Shown: positions 49,619 through 58,815, counted from the stretch's first letter. The stretch is 64,000 nucleotides of DNA from CATOSP01 sp965197545 (GCA_965197545.1 CBDANJ010000007.1:1116001-1180000); one strand, 5' to 3'. The notes: generated by a model from the sequence alone, not told the origin. Numbers and translations are program-made.

Positions 49619-50821
49619 ATGACGCAGCAACCCCTCTCCGGCGAATTCAACCCCACAGTCCCCACCAGGGTCATATTCGGCCAGGGGAAAGTGTCCACCC
49701 TTGGGACCGAAGTAGACCAGTTGGGAGGGAAACGGGCTCTCGTGCTCTCGGGCCGCACCGTCGCCGAGAAAACCGACGCCGTCAGAAAAGTGAACGAGGC
49801 GCTGGGCTCCCGGTCCGTCGGAGTCTATTCCGGGCTCACCCAGAGAGCCCCGCTGGCCACGGCGGTGGAAGCGGCCAACCTGGCGGTCTCCCAGGGAGCC
49901 GACACCTTGGCCGGAGTCGGCGGCAGCACCATCTCAGATGCGGCCAGGATGATCGGCGTCCTTATGGCTGACAGAATCACGACTTCGGAACGTCTTCGAA
50001 CTCTGGCCCTGGAACAGAGTGGGATGCTGTCCCCAGACTTGGAAGGAAAGCAACTGCCTTTGCAGGTTTCCATCCCGACCACGCTCTCGGCGGGAGAGTT
50101 CAACATGGGCGGCGGGAACGTCTTGGACGACCAGACCGGTCATAAAATCCGAGTCCGCCACTCCGGGTTGTATGCCGACCTGATAGTGTTGGACCCGGAG
50201 ATGACGGTGGGCACACCCGATTGGCTCTGGCTGTCCACCGGAGTCAAGGCATTGGACCACTGCATCGAGCGGCTTTATTGCCAGGGCAACCAACCAGCGA
50301 TTGACGCGCCAGTGTTGGCCGCCGCGCAACGGTTGTTTGAGTGCCTGCCGCGCTCGGGAGAGGCTCATCACGACCTCAACGCCAGGCTGGAATGCCTTCT
50401 TGCCGCCTGGCTGTCGATGATGGGCGCTCCCAACTTTGCAACGGGCCTCAGCCATGCGTTGGGCCACGTGATCGGAGTCCGGTATTCGGTGGGACACGGA
50501 TACACGTCTTGCGTTACCCAGCCCTATGTAATGGAATACAACCGGCCGGTATCGGCCCATAAACAGGCGCTGTTGGCGAGAGCCGCGGGAATCGACGCCA
50601 GGGGTATGGACGACGAGACAGCGGCGGAGGCCGCGGCCCGAGCTGTGGACACCCTGGTGTTGGGGATGGGAATGCCTCACCGTATCCGGGAACTGGAAAT
50701 ACCTGAAGAGGACCTTCCCATCATCGCCGCTGAAACCCTGGGAGACGGTGGAGCCCGAAACAACGCCATTCCCATGACCAGCCAAGAGCAGGTTATGGAG
50801 GTACTGGCCAAGGCCTTTTAG
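49619..50821 (+). CDS. Iron-containing alcohol dehydrogenase / maleylacetate reductase-like
   Basis: 400 aa from the ATG at 49619 with AAGGTG upstream. The N-terminal NAD domain has RVIFGQGKVSTLG and GADTLAGVGGSTISDAARM. The C-terminal domain carries the metal ligands in KALDHCIERLYC, GLSHALGHVIGVRY and the HGYTSCV segment. The RVIFG and GGGS pattern with the SHALGH core fits maleylacetate reductases, which act at the end of aromatic degradation, but simple alcohol dehydrogenation cannot be ruled out. Probably an operon with the cupin, TPR and LLM genes. Confidence 0.85.
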   Translation: MTQQPLSGEFNPTVPTRVIFGQGKVSTLGTEVDQLGGKRALVLSGRTVAEKTDAVRKVNEALGSRSVGVYSGLTQRAPLATAVEAANLAVSQGADTLAGVGGSTISDAARMIGVLMADRITTSERLRTLALEQSGMLSPDLEGKQLPLQVSIPTTLSAGEFNMGGGNVLDDQTGHKIRVRHSGLYADLIVLDPEMTVGTPDWLWLSTGVKALDHCIERLYCQGNQPAIDAPVLAAAQRLFECLPRSGEAHHDLNARLECLLAAWLSMMGAPNFATGLSHALGHVIGVRYSVGHGYTSCVTQPYVMEYNRPVSAHKQALLARAAGIDARGMDDETAAEAAARAVDTLVLGMGMPHRIRELEIPEEDLPIIAAETLGDGGARNNAIPMTSQEQVMEVLAKAF

Positions 50822-50874
50822 CGCATCTATCGACGGATGAATCCGACCTGACAGGCGGCGATTCAACACTGAAC

Positions 50875-51531
50875 ATGCCCGACGCCGAGGAAACCTCAAT
50901 TAACCCCGAAGCCCTGGGCATGGAAGTCCTGTCCCAGCTGGAAGCGGAGGCGTCTACACTGCACGACGACGGAGACTTCACCGGAGCCGTGGACCTGCTG
51001 CGAAAGGCGCTGGAAATGCGCCGGAGGATTCACGGTGATGTCCACTCCGAGAGTTTGGAGGCCCGCAACAGGTTGGCCAGGTCTCTCCGCGCCGCGGATT
51101 ATTTCGATGAGGCCGCAGACCTGTATTGGGAAGTTCTGGGGGCCCAATTGTCAGGGCTGGGGCCTGACGATCCACGCACGCTGCGCACCCGCAGCCGGCT
51201 TGCCAACACTTGCTACGCTGCCGGGCGTTACGGCGAAGCGGCAACCCAGTTCGAGGATATCTTGCGTGAACGGTCCCGGGTCCTTGGCCCAATGCACCCG
51301 GACACGCTGCGCAGCCGGGGCAGTCTGGCCAACACCTATGCTTGCCTGGGCCGCTATGATGACGCGGAGGCGCTGCACCGTCAGACGGTCCAGGACCGGG
51401 AAGAGGTACTGGGTCCCGTACACCCTCGCACCGAGTTGAGCCGTGTTCGGCTCGGTGCGGTCCTGAAGGTCTCCCAAAAGGACGCGCTGGCGAGTGACCC
51501 GCCCCCAAGTGAGAAGGAGCATTCGAAATGA
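50875..51531 (+). CDS. Tetratricopeptide repeat protein
   Basis: 218 aa. Tandem kinesin-light-chain-type TPR units (about 42 residues each): DGDFTGAVDLLRKALEMRRRI, AADYFDEAADLYWEVL, AAGRYGEAATQFEDILRERS and CLGRYDDAEALHRQTVQDRE, each with the LGP/H-P-D/E-T spacer (GPMHPDTLRS). No signal peptide, membrane segment or catalytic domain, so it is a protein-binding scaffold. Its TGA overlaps the ATG of the following LLM gene (ATGA), so the two are translationally coupled. Confidence 0.83.
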   Translation: MPDAEETSINPEALGMEVLSQLEAEASTLHDDGDFTGAVDLLRKALEMRRRIHGDVHSESLEARNRLARSLRAADYFDEAADLYWEVLGAQLSGLGPDDPRTLRTRSRLANTCYAAGRYGEAATQFEDILRERSRVLGPMHPDTLRSRGSLANTYACLGRYDDAEALHRQTVQDREEVLGPVHPRTELSRVRLGAVLKVSQKDALASDPPPSEKEHSK

Positions 51532-52487
51532 AATACGGTTTTACGTTGCCAGGCCGGGGGCCGTTGGCTACTCCGGAAAGGTTGGGGCTCATCGCCAAGA
51601 AGGGCGAGGAACTGGGCTACGATGCCCTGCTCACAGGCGACCATATCCTGGTGCCCAAGAATATCTCATCGCCGTATCCATACACCGAAGGCGGGGAGTT
51701 TCCCGGCTCGGCGTCCGGGGAGTCGATGGAACAATTGACTCTACTGGCGTTCCTTGCGGGACAGACCAGCAAGATACGCTTGGTGACCAGCGTGATTATC
51801 GTTCCCCACCGCAACCCGCTGGTGGCGGCCAAGGCGCTGGCTACGCTGGACGTGCTATCCCAAGGACGTCTGGTCGTGGGAGTTGGGGTTGGCTGGATGC
51901 GGGAGGAGTTCGAGGCCCTTGGTCTGCCGCCCTTCGAGGAGCGGGGGGCGGTGACCGACGAATACATCCGTGCGTTCAAGGAGCTTTGGACCAGCGACGA
52001 TCCCCATTTCGAAGGGAAGTACGTTAGCTTCGACAACATTAGCTTCCTTCCAAAACCCGTCCAAAAGCCGCATCCGCCCATCTGGGTCGGTGGGGAAAGC
52101 CGCCCCGCCATGCGCAGGACAGCGGAATTGGCCAACGGCTGGTACCCGCTGGGCTCCAACCCAACCTTCCCGATGGGGACGCCGGCACAATTGGCGGCTG
52201 GATTGGACCGACTGGCCCGTTACGCCCGCCGGTTCGACCGGGACCCCTCTGAAATTGAGGTGATCTACCGGACGCACCAGTTCGAGTTGATGGGCAACGG
52301 GGACGCCGCTGGGGCTGACCGTCCCCCGTTTGTGGGAAACGCCGACCAGATTGCGGGTGATATCAGAAGCTATCAGGAGATGGGAGTAGGCTCGGTGGTG
52401 TTGGACTTCCTGCGCCAGACCGAGGATTTGGACGTCATGCTGGGTCGCATGGAACGATTCGCAGACGAGGTCTGGCCGAGGGTTTAA
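51528..52487 (+). CDS. LLM-class flavin-dependent oxidoreductase
   Basis: 319 aa. Luciferase-like barrel: YGFTLPGRGPLATPER, EELGYDALLTGDHILVP, IRLVTSVIIVPHRNPLVAAK, LSQGRLVVGVGVGWMREEFEAL and KPHPPIWVGGESRPAMRR. Similar to the gene at 2796 but diverged. Start overlaps the TPR stop by 4 bp. Substrate unknown; the nearby maleylacetate reductase-like gene suggests aromatic or related catabolism (inference). Confidence 0.88.
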   Translation: MKYGFTLPGRGPLATPERLGLIAKKGEELGYDALLTGDHILVPKNISSPYPYTEGGEFPGSASGESMEQLTLLAFLAGQTSKIRLVTSVIIVPHRNPLVAAKALATLDVLSQGRLVVGVGVGWMREEFEALGLPPFEERGAVTDEYIRAFKELWTSDDPHFEGKYVSFDNISFLPKPVQKPHPPIWVGGESRPAMRRTAELANGWYPLGSNPTFPMGTPAQLAAGLDRLARYARRFDRDPSEIEVIYRTHQFELMGNGDAAGADRPPFVGNADQIAGDIRSYQEMGVGSVVLDFLRQTEDLDVMLGRMERFADEVWPRV

Positions 52488-52548
52488 GGGGCATCATCCT
52501 CAACTTCTCCGGGAAGGGAATTCCGGGGGCCAATCGAAGCCGCCGCCG

Positions 52549-53517
52549 CTACTCCCGGAAGCCCTTTTCGTATAACTCGCGGAGCCGGGCCAGATGCACG
52601 GCCGGGATGGGAGGCAGGTCGGCGCAGGCGGCGATTTCCTCTATTTCGGCCACGTTTTTAACACCGGGGACGGTTGTGTGGATGTCCCTGTTCATCATTG
52701 AGAAGACCATCGCCGCCTGGGAGAGGGTCTTGATGGGGCCGTCGGTCAGGAAGTCCAGGGTTTGGGCGCTGGCCAAGTCCCGGGCAAGCAGCGTCCCTGG
52801 AGCGACCTCGCGGTCCACCTGGGGAGTGAGGGCTCCGGCGGCATGGGACCGTATTCCGATGACTCCCATGTTCTGGGACCGGGCCAGTGGAATGATCTGG
52901 CCCTGGTCGATGACAGATGCGCCGGGGGGCGCGGGGTCTTGGGCCGTCGTGTTGAGCAAGTTGTAGTAGGCGAGTACGGTGTCGTACTCGCCGCTTTCCA
53001 GGATACGGTGCATGGCCGGTATGTGGTGGTCCATCGCTGATATGCCGATGAACCGAGTCTTGCCCATCTCTTGCATGAGCCGGTAGGCGTCTAGAACCGG
53101 ACCCAGGGCATCTTCCGCCGAAAGGGAGTCTGTGACTACTCCGCGCCGTTCCGTGAACCGGTTGTGGACGTGGAGAACGTCGACTGAATCCATTCGCAGC
53201 AGGCGAAGACTATTCTCCACCGAGCGCGCCACGGCCCCTCGAACGTCGTCCATCTGGTCGTCTCGAAGCCGCACCTTGGTCGCTACCACCGCCTCGTCCC
53301 GGCGTCCTTCCAGGGCGATGCCCAACACCTCCTCGGCCTTGCCGTTACCGTAGCCGGGGGCAACGTCGAAGAAGTTGATGCCCAGTTCCAGGGCGCGGTG
53401 GATGGCTTTGACTGACTCGTCGATCGTGGTCGGCCCCCAGACCTGCCCAATGCCGCCGCCGCCGAATCCGGCCCTGGAGACCCGCAACCCGGTCCTGCCA
53501 AGAGAAACGTACTCCAT
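52549..53517 (-). CDS. Aldo/keto reductase
   Basis: 322 aa. Catalytic tetrad visible: Asp and Tyr in FFDVAPGYGNGKAEEVLG, Lys in AVVATKVRLR and His in DVLHVHNRFTE. The family opening is YVSLGRTGLRVSRAGFGGG. SIDQGQ-type and PGVKNVAEIEEIA segments belong to the AKR11/13-like branch. Converges with the LLM gene and is followed upstream by VOC on the same strand. Confidence 0.89.
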   Translation of the reverse strand: MEYVSLGRTGLRVSRAGFGGGGIGQVWGPTTIDESVKAIHRALELGINFFDVAPGYGNGKAEEVLGIALEGRRDEAVVATKVRLRDDQMDDVRGAVARSVENSLRLLRMDSVDVLHVHNRFTERRGVVTDSLSAEDALGPVLDAYRLMQEMGKTRFIGISAMDHHIPAMHRILESGEYDTVLAYYNLLNTTAQDPAPPGASVIDQGQIIPLARSQNMGVIGIRSHAAGALTPQVDREVAPGTLLARDLASAQTLDFLTDGPIKTLSQAAMVFSMMNRDIHTTVPGVKNVAEIEEIAACADLPPIPAVHLARLRELYEKGFRE

Positions 53518-53552
53518 GTCAGCTCTCCATTCCCATACGAGGCTTGGGATGG

Positions 53553-53963
53553 TTATTCGGAGACCTCGCCCTCGGCAAGCTGGAAGTAGATGCCGTGAGA
53601 GCTGCTGGGCTCGATGCTCAACGTCTTATACCCGAATGGGCTGAACGTAGGTGCGTCGCCACGCATTTCGTTGCCGTTGCCCTTGAGATCGTTGAATACC
53701 TGCTCGATGCCGTCGACTCCCCAGGCGACGTGGGCGACGCCGGGACCCGTTTCCCTGAGTTGCCGCGCCATCGAGGTGTCGTCCCTGGTAGGCTCGAAGA
53801 AGTCCACCATAGTTTCCCCGATGGAATACATGATGGACTTATAACCACGGTCGGCGATCTCGTCGGTCCGGTCGGGCTTCATGCCAAAATTCTTCTCAAT
53901 GTAGTCAGCCATCTCCTGGATGCTCTCGACGATGTAGGTAACGTGGTGGACTTTGGTAAACAT
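53553..53963 (-). CDS. VOC (glyoxalase/bleomycin resistance) superfamily protein, methylmalonyl-CoA epimerase-like
   Basis: 136 aa. Two babba modules: KVHHVTYIVESIQEMADYIEKN and GVAHVAWGVDGIEQVFNDL. Metal ligands would be the His of HHV, the Glu of MVDFFEP, His of HVAWG and Glu of the last strand (FQLAEGE). The layout fits methylmalonyl-CoA epimerase or another divalent-metal isomerase or dioxygenase. It ends 35 bp upstream of the aldo/keto reductase start, on the same strand. Confidence 0.8.
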   Translation of the reverse strand: MFTKVHHVTYIVESIQEMADYIEKNFGMKPDRTDEIADRGYKSIMYSIGETMVDFFEPTRDDTSMARQLRETGPGVAHVAWGVDGIEQVFNDLKGNGNEMRGDAPTFSPFGYKTLSIEPSSSHGIYFQLAEGEVSE

Positions 53964-53976
53964 ATCGCCCTCCGAG

Positions 53977-54003
53977 TTGACATAAATATGGGTACCCTAT
54001 TGT
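53977..54003 (+). promoter_or_regulatory. Promoter-like element between the VOC and hydrolase genes
   Basis: TTGACA (53977-53982) and TATTGT (53998-54003) separated by 15 bp, 36 bp before the hydrolase start. An 8-bp palindrome GGGTACCC lies between them and could bind a regulator; this is speculative. Confidence 0.35.
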
Positions 54004-54038
54004 ATCATCGAGCGAGGAAACCGGGATGGAGGACTAGA

Positions 54039-54866
54039 ATGGCCACTTTTTCCAACAACGGCGTGAACATCTATTACGAAGACACGGGGGAGGGTTATCC
54101 TCTGGTTTGGAGCCACGAATTCGCGGGCAACTACGATAGCTGGGAGCCACAGGCGAGGTTCTTCACCCGGCGCTACCGGGTCATCACCTATGCGGCGCGT
54201 GGCTATCCGCCCTCGGATGTGCCTGAAGACCCGGACGCATACTCCCAGGAACTTGCTGTTGACGATCTACGGCAGCTATTGGGTCACCTGGGCATTGAGC
54301 AGGCGCACCTGGGAGGGCTGTCCATGGGGGGAGCCGTCGTACTAAATTTCGGCTTCGCCTACCCTGAGATGTGCCGGTCGCTGGTAGTAGCTTCCGCAGG
54401 GTCGGGGACCACGGACCGGGAGGCCTTCCTGTCCAACAGCGAGGCGATGGCTGCTCGGCTGCTTGCGGACGGGATGGGTCCCGTGGCCGACGAATATACC
54501 AGAGGACCCGCCCGGGTGCAGTTGCTGCGGAAAGACCCCAGGGGATGGCAAGAATTCCGTGACGGGATGGCGGCGCATTCCGCGATGGGCTCGGCCCTTA
54601 CCTTTCGAGGCTTCCAAATCAAACGGCCCACGATTTATCAATTGGAGGAGCAGCTAAAGGCGCTGAAAGTCCCGACGCTAGTAATGATCGGGGACGAAGA
54701 CGAACCCTGCGTCGAGCCGAGCATATTCATGAAACGGCGCATCCCAAGCGCGGGGTTATCGGTATTTCCCCAGAGCGGCCACGCCATCAACCTGGAGGAG
54801 CCGGATCTGTTCAACCGAACGGTCTTGGACTTCCTGACCGCGGTGGAGGCGGAACGGTGGGCTTAG
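54039..54866 (+). CDS. Alpha/beta hydrolase
   Basis: 275 aa from the ATG at 54039, fixed by GGAGG seven bases upstream; the frame is open further upstream but is antisense to VOC. Core motifs are NIYYEDTGEGYPLVWSHEFAG (oxyanion region), the nucleophile elbow AHLGGLSMGGAVVL, the Asp in LVMIGDEDEPCV and the His in PQSGHAINLEEP. It resembles 3-oxoadipate enol-lactonases and other C-C hydrolases, but that subfamily cannot be settled. Preceded by a possible promoter at 53977. Confidence 0.85.
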   Translation: MATFSNNGVNIYYEDTGEGYPLVWSHEFAGNYDSWEPQARFFTRRYRVITYAARGYPPSDVPEDPDAYSQELAVDDLRQLLGHLGIEQAHLGGLSMGGAVVLNFGFAYPEMCRSLVVASAGSGTTDREAFLSNSEAMAARLLADGMGPVADEYTRGPARVQLLRKDPRGWQEFRDGMAAHSAMGSALTFRGFQIKRPTIYQLEEQLKALKVPTLVMIGDEDEPCVEPSIFMKRRIPSAGLSVFPQSGHAINLEEPDLFNRTVLDFLTAVEAERWA

Positions 54867-55119
54867 CGGGACAACGGGATGGCCCGAACGTGGAACGAGA
54901 ACTCCGATGAGGAGAAGAGAAGGCGAGGCGGACGGAATGGCTCGGAGAAGACATGCCGGGCAAGGAGTCGAGCGGAGCGAATTCAAGCTTCAACCCAGAG
55001 AGAAAGGCGCTTCGGCTCGGACCGGTTGGTCTGATGTATACTGAATTCCTATGGTCGTCAACTTGAACACGTCACTCTACTGGTAAGACTATGGAATTCC
55101 TAAAGACTCATCGAATTGC

Positions 55120-55533
55120 ATGTGCGCATCCCAATGGAGTTCGGGGCGGGGTGTGAACCCACCGTACAAAAGCCCAATTGCATGGATCGTATACAGTGGA
55201 ATATACCTTGTTTGCTTCGCGGTCTCGTTGTTCTTCGCGGCACATCGTCTTGATCGTTGGGAACCCGAGCATGTGATATTCATGCTGGCTAACGTGTTCA
55301 ACGGGTCTGCGGGAGTCGCGTTATTCGCCACGTTATTATTGGAGGTAGGACGCGCGATGGTACTCTTCTATCCAGCATTGAAAAGGAAAATTTTCGAAGA
55401 AGGGCGCAGGGAAGGCCGCGAGGAAGGGCGGAAGGAATGGGAAGCGTGGAATCAGAGGCGCGAACAGGCTCTGGCCAACAACCAGTCCTTCGACGAGCCA
55501 CCTCCGTCACGTAACAAAGACGACAAGGCCTAG
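55120..55533 (+). CDS. Small two-helix membrane protein with charged EPPPS tail
   Basis: 137 aa. Two hydrophobic segments (WIVYSGIYLVCFAVSLFF and AGVALFATLLLEVGRAMVLF) are followed by GRREGREEGRKEW, then AWNQRREQALANNQSFDEPPPS. The tail matches the gene at 26629 (WNRRREAA ... F-x-EPPPS), so both belong to a small uncharacterised family with membrane anchors and charged tails. No ribosome site is obvious, so the start could be a GTG near 55153. It converges with an SDR gene, and the two share the hairpin at 55567. Confidence 0.62.
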   Translation: MCASQWSSGRGVNPPYKSPIAWIVYSGIYLVCFAVSLFFAAHRLDRWEPEHVIFMLANVFNGSAGVALFATLLLEVGRAMVLFYPALKRKIFEEGRREGREEGRKEWEAWNQRREQALANNQSFDEPPPSRNKDDKA

Positions 55534-55566
55534 AGCGTAGGTCGCGAAGTTAACGATATCATCAAC

Positions 55567-55608
55567 CCAAATAGCGGCCTCCCACCTTTCTGTGAGGCCG
55601 CTATTTGG
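55567..55608. terminator. Bidirectional terminator-like hairpin
   Basis: Perfect 15-bp stem CCAAATAGCGGCCTC / GAGGCCGCTATTTGG with a 12-nt loop containing a CTTTCT run. It lies between convergent genes and includes the last codons and stop of the SDR gene (55601). Confidence 0.7.
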
Positions 55609-56350
55609 CGGTAAACCCTCCGTCTACGACCAGTTCCGCGCCGGTTATGTAGGAGGCCTCGTCCGAGGCCAGAAACAGCACGGCGTTGGCGACTTCCTCG
55701 ACCTCTCCAGGTCGTCCCATTGGGACGCTTGACAGGGACGACTCGCGCTGCCCTGGGTCGCGGTTTTCGGACCCCAGCATAGGAGGCATCATTCCTGGAT
55801 GCACCGAGTTGACCCTGATCCCCTCTTTGGCGTGTTGCACCGCAGCCGACTTTGTAACGATTCTTACCGCGCCCTTGGAGGCGTTGTAACCGGGATGGAC
55901 GTAATCCTGGCCGACTATCCCGGAGATCGAGGAGATGTTTACGATTGCCCCGCCTCCGGCCTTCTGCATTTCGGGGATAGCGTATTTCATGCCCAGGAAC
56001 ACGCCCCTGGCGTTGATGCTCATCAGACGGTCCCAGGCTTCGGTGCTGCGAAAGTCGGTCTCGCGGCTGCCGCTGATTCCGGCGTTGTTGACCAGCACGT
56101 CGAGCTTGCCGAAACGCGCCACCGCCTGTTGCACGGCGGAGTCCCATGCCGCTTCGTCGGCTACGTTTAGCTGCACGAACATGGCCTCGCCGCCGGCTTC
56201 GGCGATTTCCGCTTCAACCTGTTTGCCGTCGTCCTCGCGGATGTCGGCGATGACGACCTTGGCCCCTTCTCTGGCGAACAGTTTGGCTTCCGCGGCGCCC
56301 ATGCCGTGGGCTGCTCCAGTGACCAGGGCGACCTTTCCTTCCAGTCTCAT
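55601..56350 (-). CDS. Short-chain dehydrogenase/reductase (FabG-like)
   Basis: 249 aa. TGAAHGMGAAEAKLFAREG cofactor site, NNAG near residue 90, NISSISGIVGQ with the active Ser, and YNASKGAVRIVTKS with the Tyr/Lys pair. The C-terminus ITGAELVVDGGFTAK is typical. It is the last gene of a minus-strand run with two CoA-transferases, 27 bp after the second of them, so it probably acts on a hydroxyacyl-CoA in the same pathway. Confidence 0.9.
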   Translation of the reverse strand: MRLEGKVALVTGAAHGMGAAEAKLFAREGAKVVIADIREDDGKQVEAEIAEAGGEAMFVQLNVADEAAWDSAVQQAVARFGKLDVLVNNAGISGSRETDFRSTEAWDRLMSINARGVFLGMKYAIPEMQKAGGGAIVNISSISGIVGQDYVHPGYNASKGAVRIVTKSAAVQHAKEGIRVNSVHPGMMPPMLGSENRDPGQRESSLSSVPMGRPGEVEEVANAVLFLASDEASYITGAELVVDGGFTAK

Positions 56351-56377
56351 AGCGCGCTCCTTTTTGGCATCAATAAA

Positions 56378-57598
56378 CTAATTGAGGACTTCCTCGTCCA
56401 CCCATTCTTTTAGCTGTAACTCGGACTCCCCCAGCAGGCCGACGATGACATCCCGGTTATGCTCGCCAAGGAGGGGTCCGGGGGTCCTGATCGTGGGGGG
56501 ATTGGCGGACAACCGCCACGGTGGGCACTGGACCTTCAGATTCCCCATGAAGGGATGCTCTATATCCTGCCACATGCCGCGCTGTTCGAGGTGAGGATCG
56601 GCGGCAATGTCCGCGGCGCTCATGGAGGGCGAGGCCGCCACTCCCGCGGCCTGCAATATCTCAGTCACCTCGCTGGCGGTGTGATGCCAGGTCCAGGACC
56701 CAATCAACTCGTCCAAGGCGTCATGGTTATCGTAGCGGTGCGGGGCGTCGTTGAACCTGGGGTCGTTGGCCCATTCCGCATGGCCCGCAGCCAAACACAG
56801 GTGATACCACTCCCGCTCGGTGTCAACAGCTATGGATACCCAGGAGTCGTCTCCCTTGCAACGGTAGCAGCCTTGAGGAGCAAAGCCGGGGGATCTGTTG
56901 CCTTGCCTGGTCTGGACCCGGCCGTTCATTGAATAGTCCATCAAGGCTTCGGCGCCGAGTGCCGTAATCGCCTCCCGGGAGGCGAAGTCGATAAATTGGC
57001 CCTCTCCCGTCCGCCTCCGGTGAAACAGCGCGGCCAGGATGATGAACGCCGCTGTGGCGCCGGAGCGGGAATCGATGCTGGCGTGCAGTTCTCCGGGTGG
57101 ACCGTCGGAGTAGCCGGTCAGGTGGGCCAGACCGCTCAGGGCGCTGAACGCCGGAGCGTAACCGGGGTAGGAGGCTTCTGGACCAACGCTTCCCGCCGTG
57201 GACACCGAGGCCATGATGATACTGGGGTTGAGTTCCTTGAGCCGGTCGTAACCGAGGCCAAGACGGTCCATGACGCCGGGACGCATGTTTTCTAGCACCA
57301 CGTCGCTTAAGGAGGCCAGACGGAGGGCCAACTCCACGGCCCGGGGTTGCTTGAGGTTGAGTCTGACGCTCAGCTTGTTGAGGTTGAGGCCGTTGAACGC
57401 CGGAGAGTTGTCAGGGTCGTCGAAGGAGTAGGGGGCGCGACGGGCGGCGTCGAGTTGAGCGGCGCTCTCCACCTTGATGATCTCGGCTCCCAGGAGGCCC
57501 ATCAGAAAGCTCGGGAAAGGCCCGGCAACCAGGTTGGTAAACTCCAGGACCCTGACGCCTTCCAGGGCGGACCTCGCTGCGTTGCTGTTTTCGGACAT
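56378..57598 (-). CDS. CaiB/BaiF family III CoA-transferase
   Basis: 406 aa from the ATG at 57598; the frame is open to 57721 but that part lies inside the upstream gene. The N-domain is VRVLEFTNLVAGPFPSFLMGLLGAEIIKVE. The catalytic Asp is in ELHASIDSRSGATAAF, and a C-terminal GLLGEHNRDVI region is typical. Starts 5 bp after the stop of another CoA-transferase, suggesting the two may form a hetero-oligomer. Acyl-CoA specificity is unknown. Confidence 0.88.
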   Translation of the reverse strand: MSENSNAARSALEGVRVLEFTNLVAGPFPSFLMGLLGAEIIKVESAAQLDAARRAPYSFDDPDNSPAFNGLNLNKLSVRLNLKQPRAVELALRLASLSDVVLENMRPGVMDRLGLGYDRLKELNPSIIMASVSTAGSVGPEASYPGYAPAFSALSGLAHLTGYSDGPPGELHASIDSRSGATAAFIILAALFHRRRTGEGQFIDFASREAITALGAEALMDYSMNGRVQTRQGNRSPGFAPQGCYRCKGDDSWVSIAVDTEREWYHLCLAAGHAEWANDPRFNDAPHRYDNHDALDELIGSWTWHHTASEVTEILQAAGVAASPSMSAADIAADPHLEQRGMWQDIEHPFMGNLKVQCPPWRLSANPPTIRTPGPLLGEHNRDVIVGLLGESELQLKEWVDEEVLN

Positions 57599-57603
57599 TG
57601 GCG

Positions 57604-58815
57604 TTAGATTACCCCCGCTCTGCGAAGGTCTGGTAGATCTTCGGGAGTGAGGCCCAGGTCCCCGCAGAGGACTTCCTGATTGTGCTGGCCCAGAAAGGGG
57701 GCCGGTTCGGGAGCCGTCCACGGTATGCCAGACACTCGGTACGGAACCGTGGGATAGGTCAGCGGGCCCGTTCTGGGGTGGTCGATAGTTTGGAAAAAGT
57801 CCCTCGCGTTGAGCTGGGGCGATTCCATCAAGTCCTGGGCGTTCGCGTAATAGGCGGCCGGGCAGCCGCTTGGGGCGACAAGGTCGTAGATCTCGCGTTT
57901 TCCGAGACTGGCCGCCCAGGGCCGGACATAGGAATTCAAAGCGTCTCCGTTGCGAATTCGGTCAGCCCTGGCGCTGAACCGGTCGTCCTCGCCGAGTTCG
58001 GGTTGACCCATGATACCGGCGAGGGCGCGCCACTGATGGTCCTCCCTTGGGTAGAGCATGACATAACCGTCGCGGCAGGGGAAAATTCCGCCGTACTCGT
58101 AGCTACGCGACCGGTTGAACTCACGGCCCTGGCTCAGGAATTGGGCCTGTTCCAGCCTGTTCATGCCAAGTGTGGCTTCCTGCCTGGAGATGTCGATGCG
58201 CTGGCCGGCTCCCAGAAACTCCCTGGCGTAGAGCGCGGCCACGGTGGCGGAAGAGGCCAATATTGCGGTGTCGAAATCTCCCAGGTTGGCTCCGGCGGTC
58301 ACCGGGCCGCGGTCGGGGAACGACAGGTAAGTTTCGCCGCCAGGGAGGGTGTAGCCCTCGCCGGATGAGTGGAAGCTGTTCAGGTGGGTCGCTTTCCAGT
58401 GGGCCTTGGGGCCGTCCTGGCCATAAGGGGTGATGGAGACGTAGACCAGGGCCGGGTTGGTGTCTTTGACCGTATCGTAGTCGAGGTTCAACCCGGCCAT
58501 AACTCCGGGTTGACGGTCCTCGATGAGCACGTCGGATGCGGATGCCAACTTTAGGAACAAGTCACGGCCGAATGGGACGGCGGGGTCGAGGGTGATGCTC
58601 TGCTTCCCGGTGTTGAGAAACAGGAAGAGGCCGCCAGCCTCACGGTCCGGTATGCCGCCAGGGAATGGACCGAGCCGACGCACCGGGTCGCCGTAGCCGG
58701 GCGGCTCGATCTTGATGACCCTGGCTCCCAGATCGGCCAGCAACCTGGAGCAATAGGGGCCGGGGATGCCCCCGGCGAGTTCCAGGACGGTTATCCCGGT
58801 GAATGGAGCGGTCAA
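57604..58815 (-). CDS. CaiB/BaiF family III CoA-transferase
   Basis: 403 aa. ITVLELAGGIPGPYCSRLLADLGARVIKIE at the N-terminus, LNTGKQSITLD in the linker, the catalytic Asp in GANLGDFDTAILA, and FLGQHNQEVLC near the end. First gene of the operon with the second CoA-transferase and an SDR. Two adjacent, non-identical family III transferases are known in benzylsuccinate and related aromatic pathways (established), which supports a paired role here, but the substrate remains unknown. Confidence 0.88.
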   Translation of the reverse strand: MTAPFTGITVLELAGGIPGPYCSRLLADLGARVIKIEPPGYGDPVRRLGPFPGGIPDREAGGLFLFLNTGKQSITLDPAVPFGRDLFLKLASASDVLIEDRQPGVMAGLNLDYDTVKDTNPALVYVSITPYGQDGPKAHWKATHLNSFHSSGEGYTLPGGETYLSFPDRGPVTAGANLGDFDTAILASSATVAALYAREFLGAGQRIDISRQEATLGMNRLEQAQFLSQGREFNRSRSYEYGGIFPCRDGYVMLYPREDHQWRALAGIMGQPELGEDDRFSARADRIRNGDALNSYVRPWAASLGKREIYDLVAPSGCPAAYYANAQDLMESPQLNARDFFQTIDHPRTGPLTYPTVPYRVSGIPWTAPEPAPFLGQHNQEVLCGDLGLTPEDLPDLRRAGVI

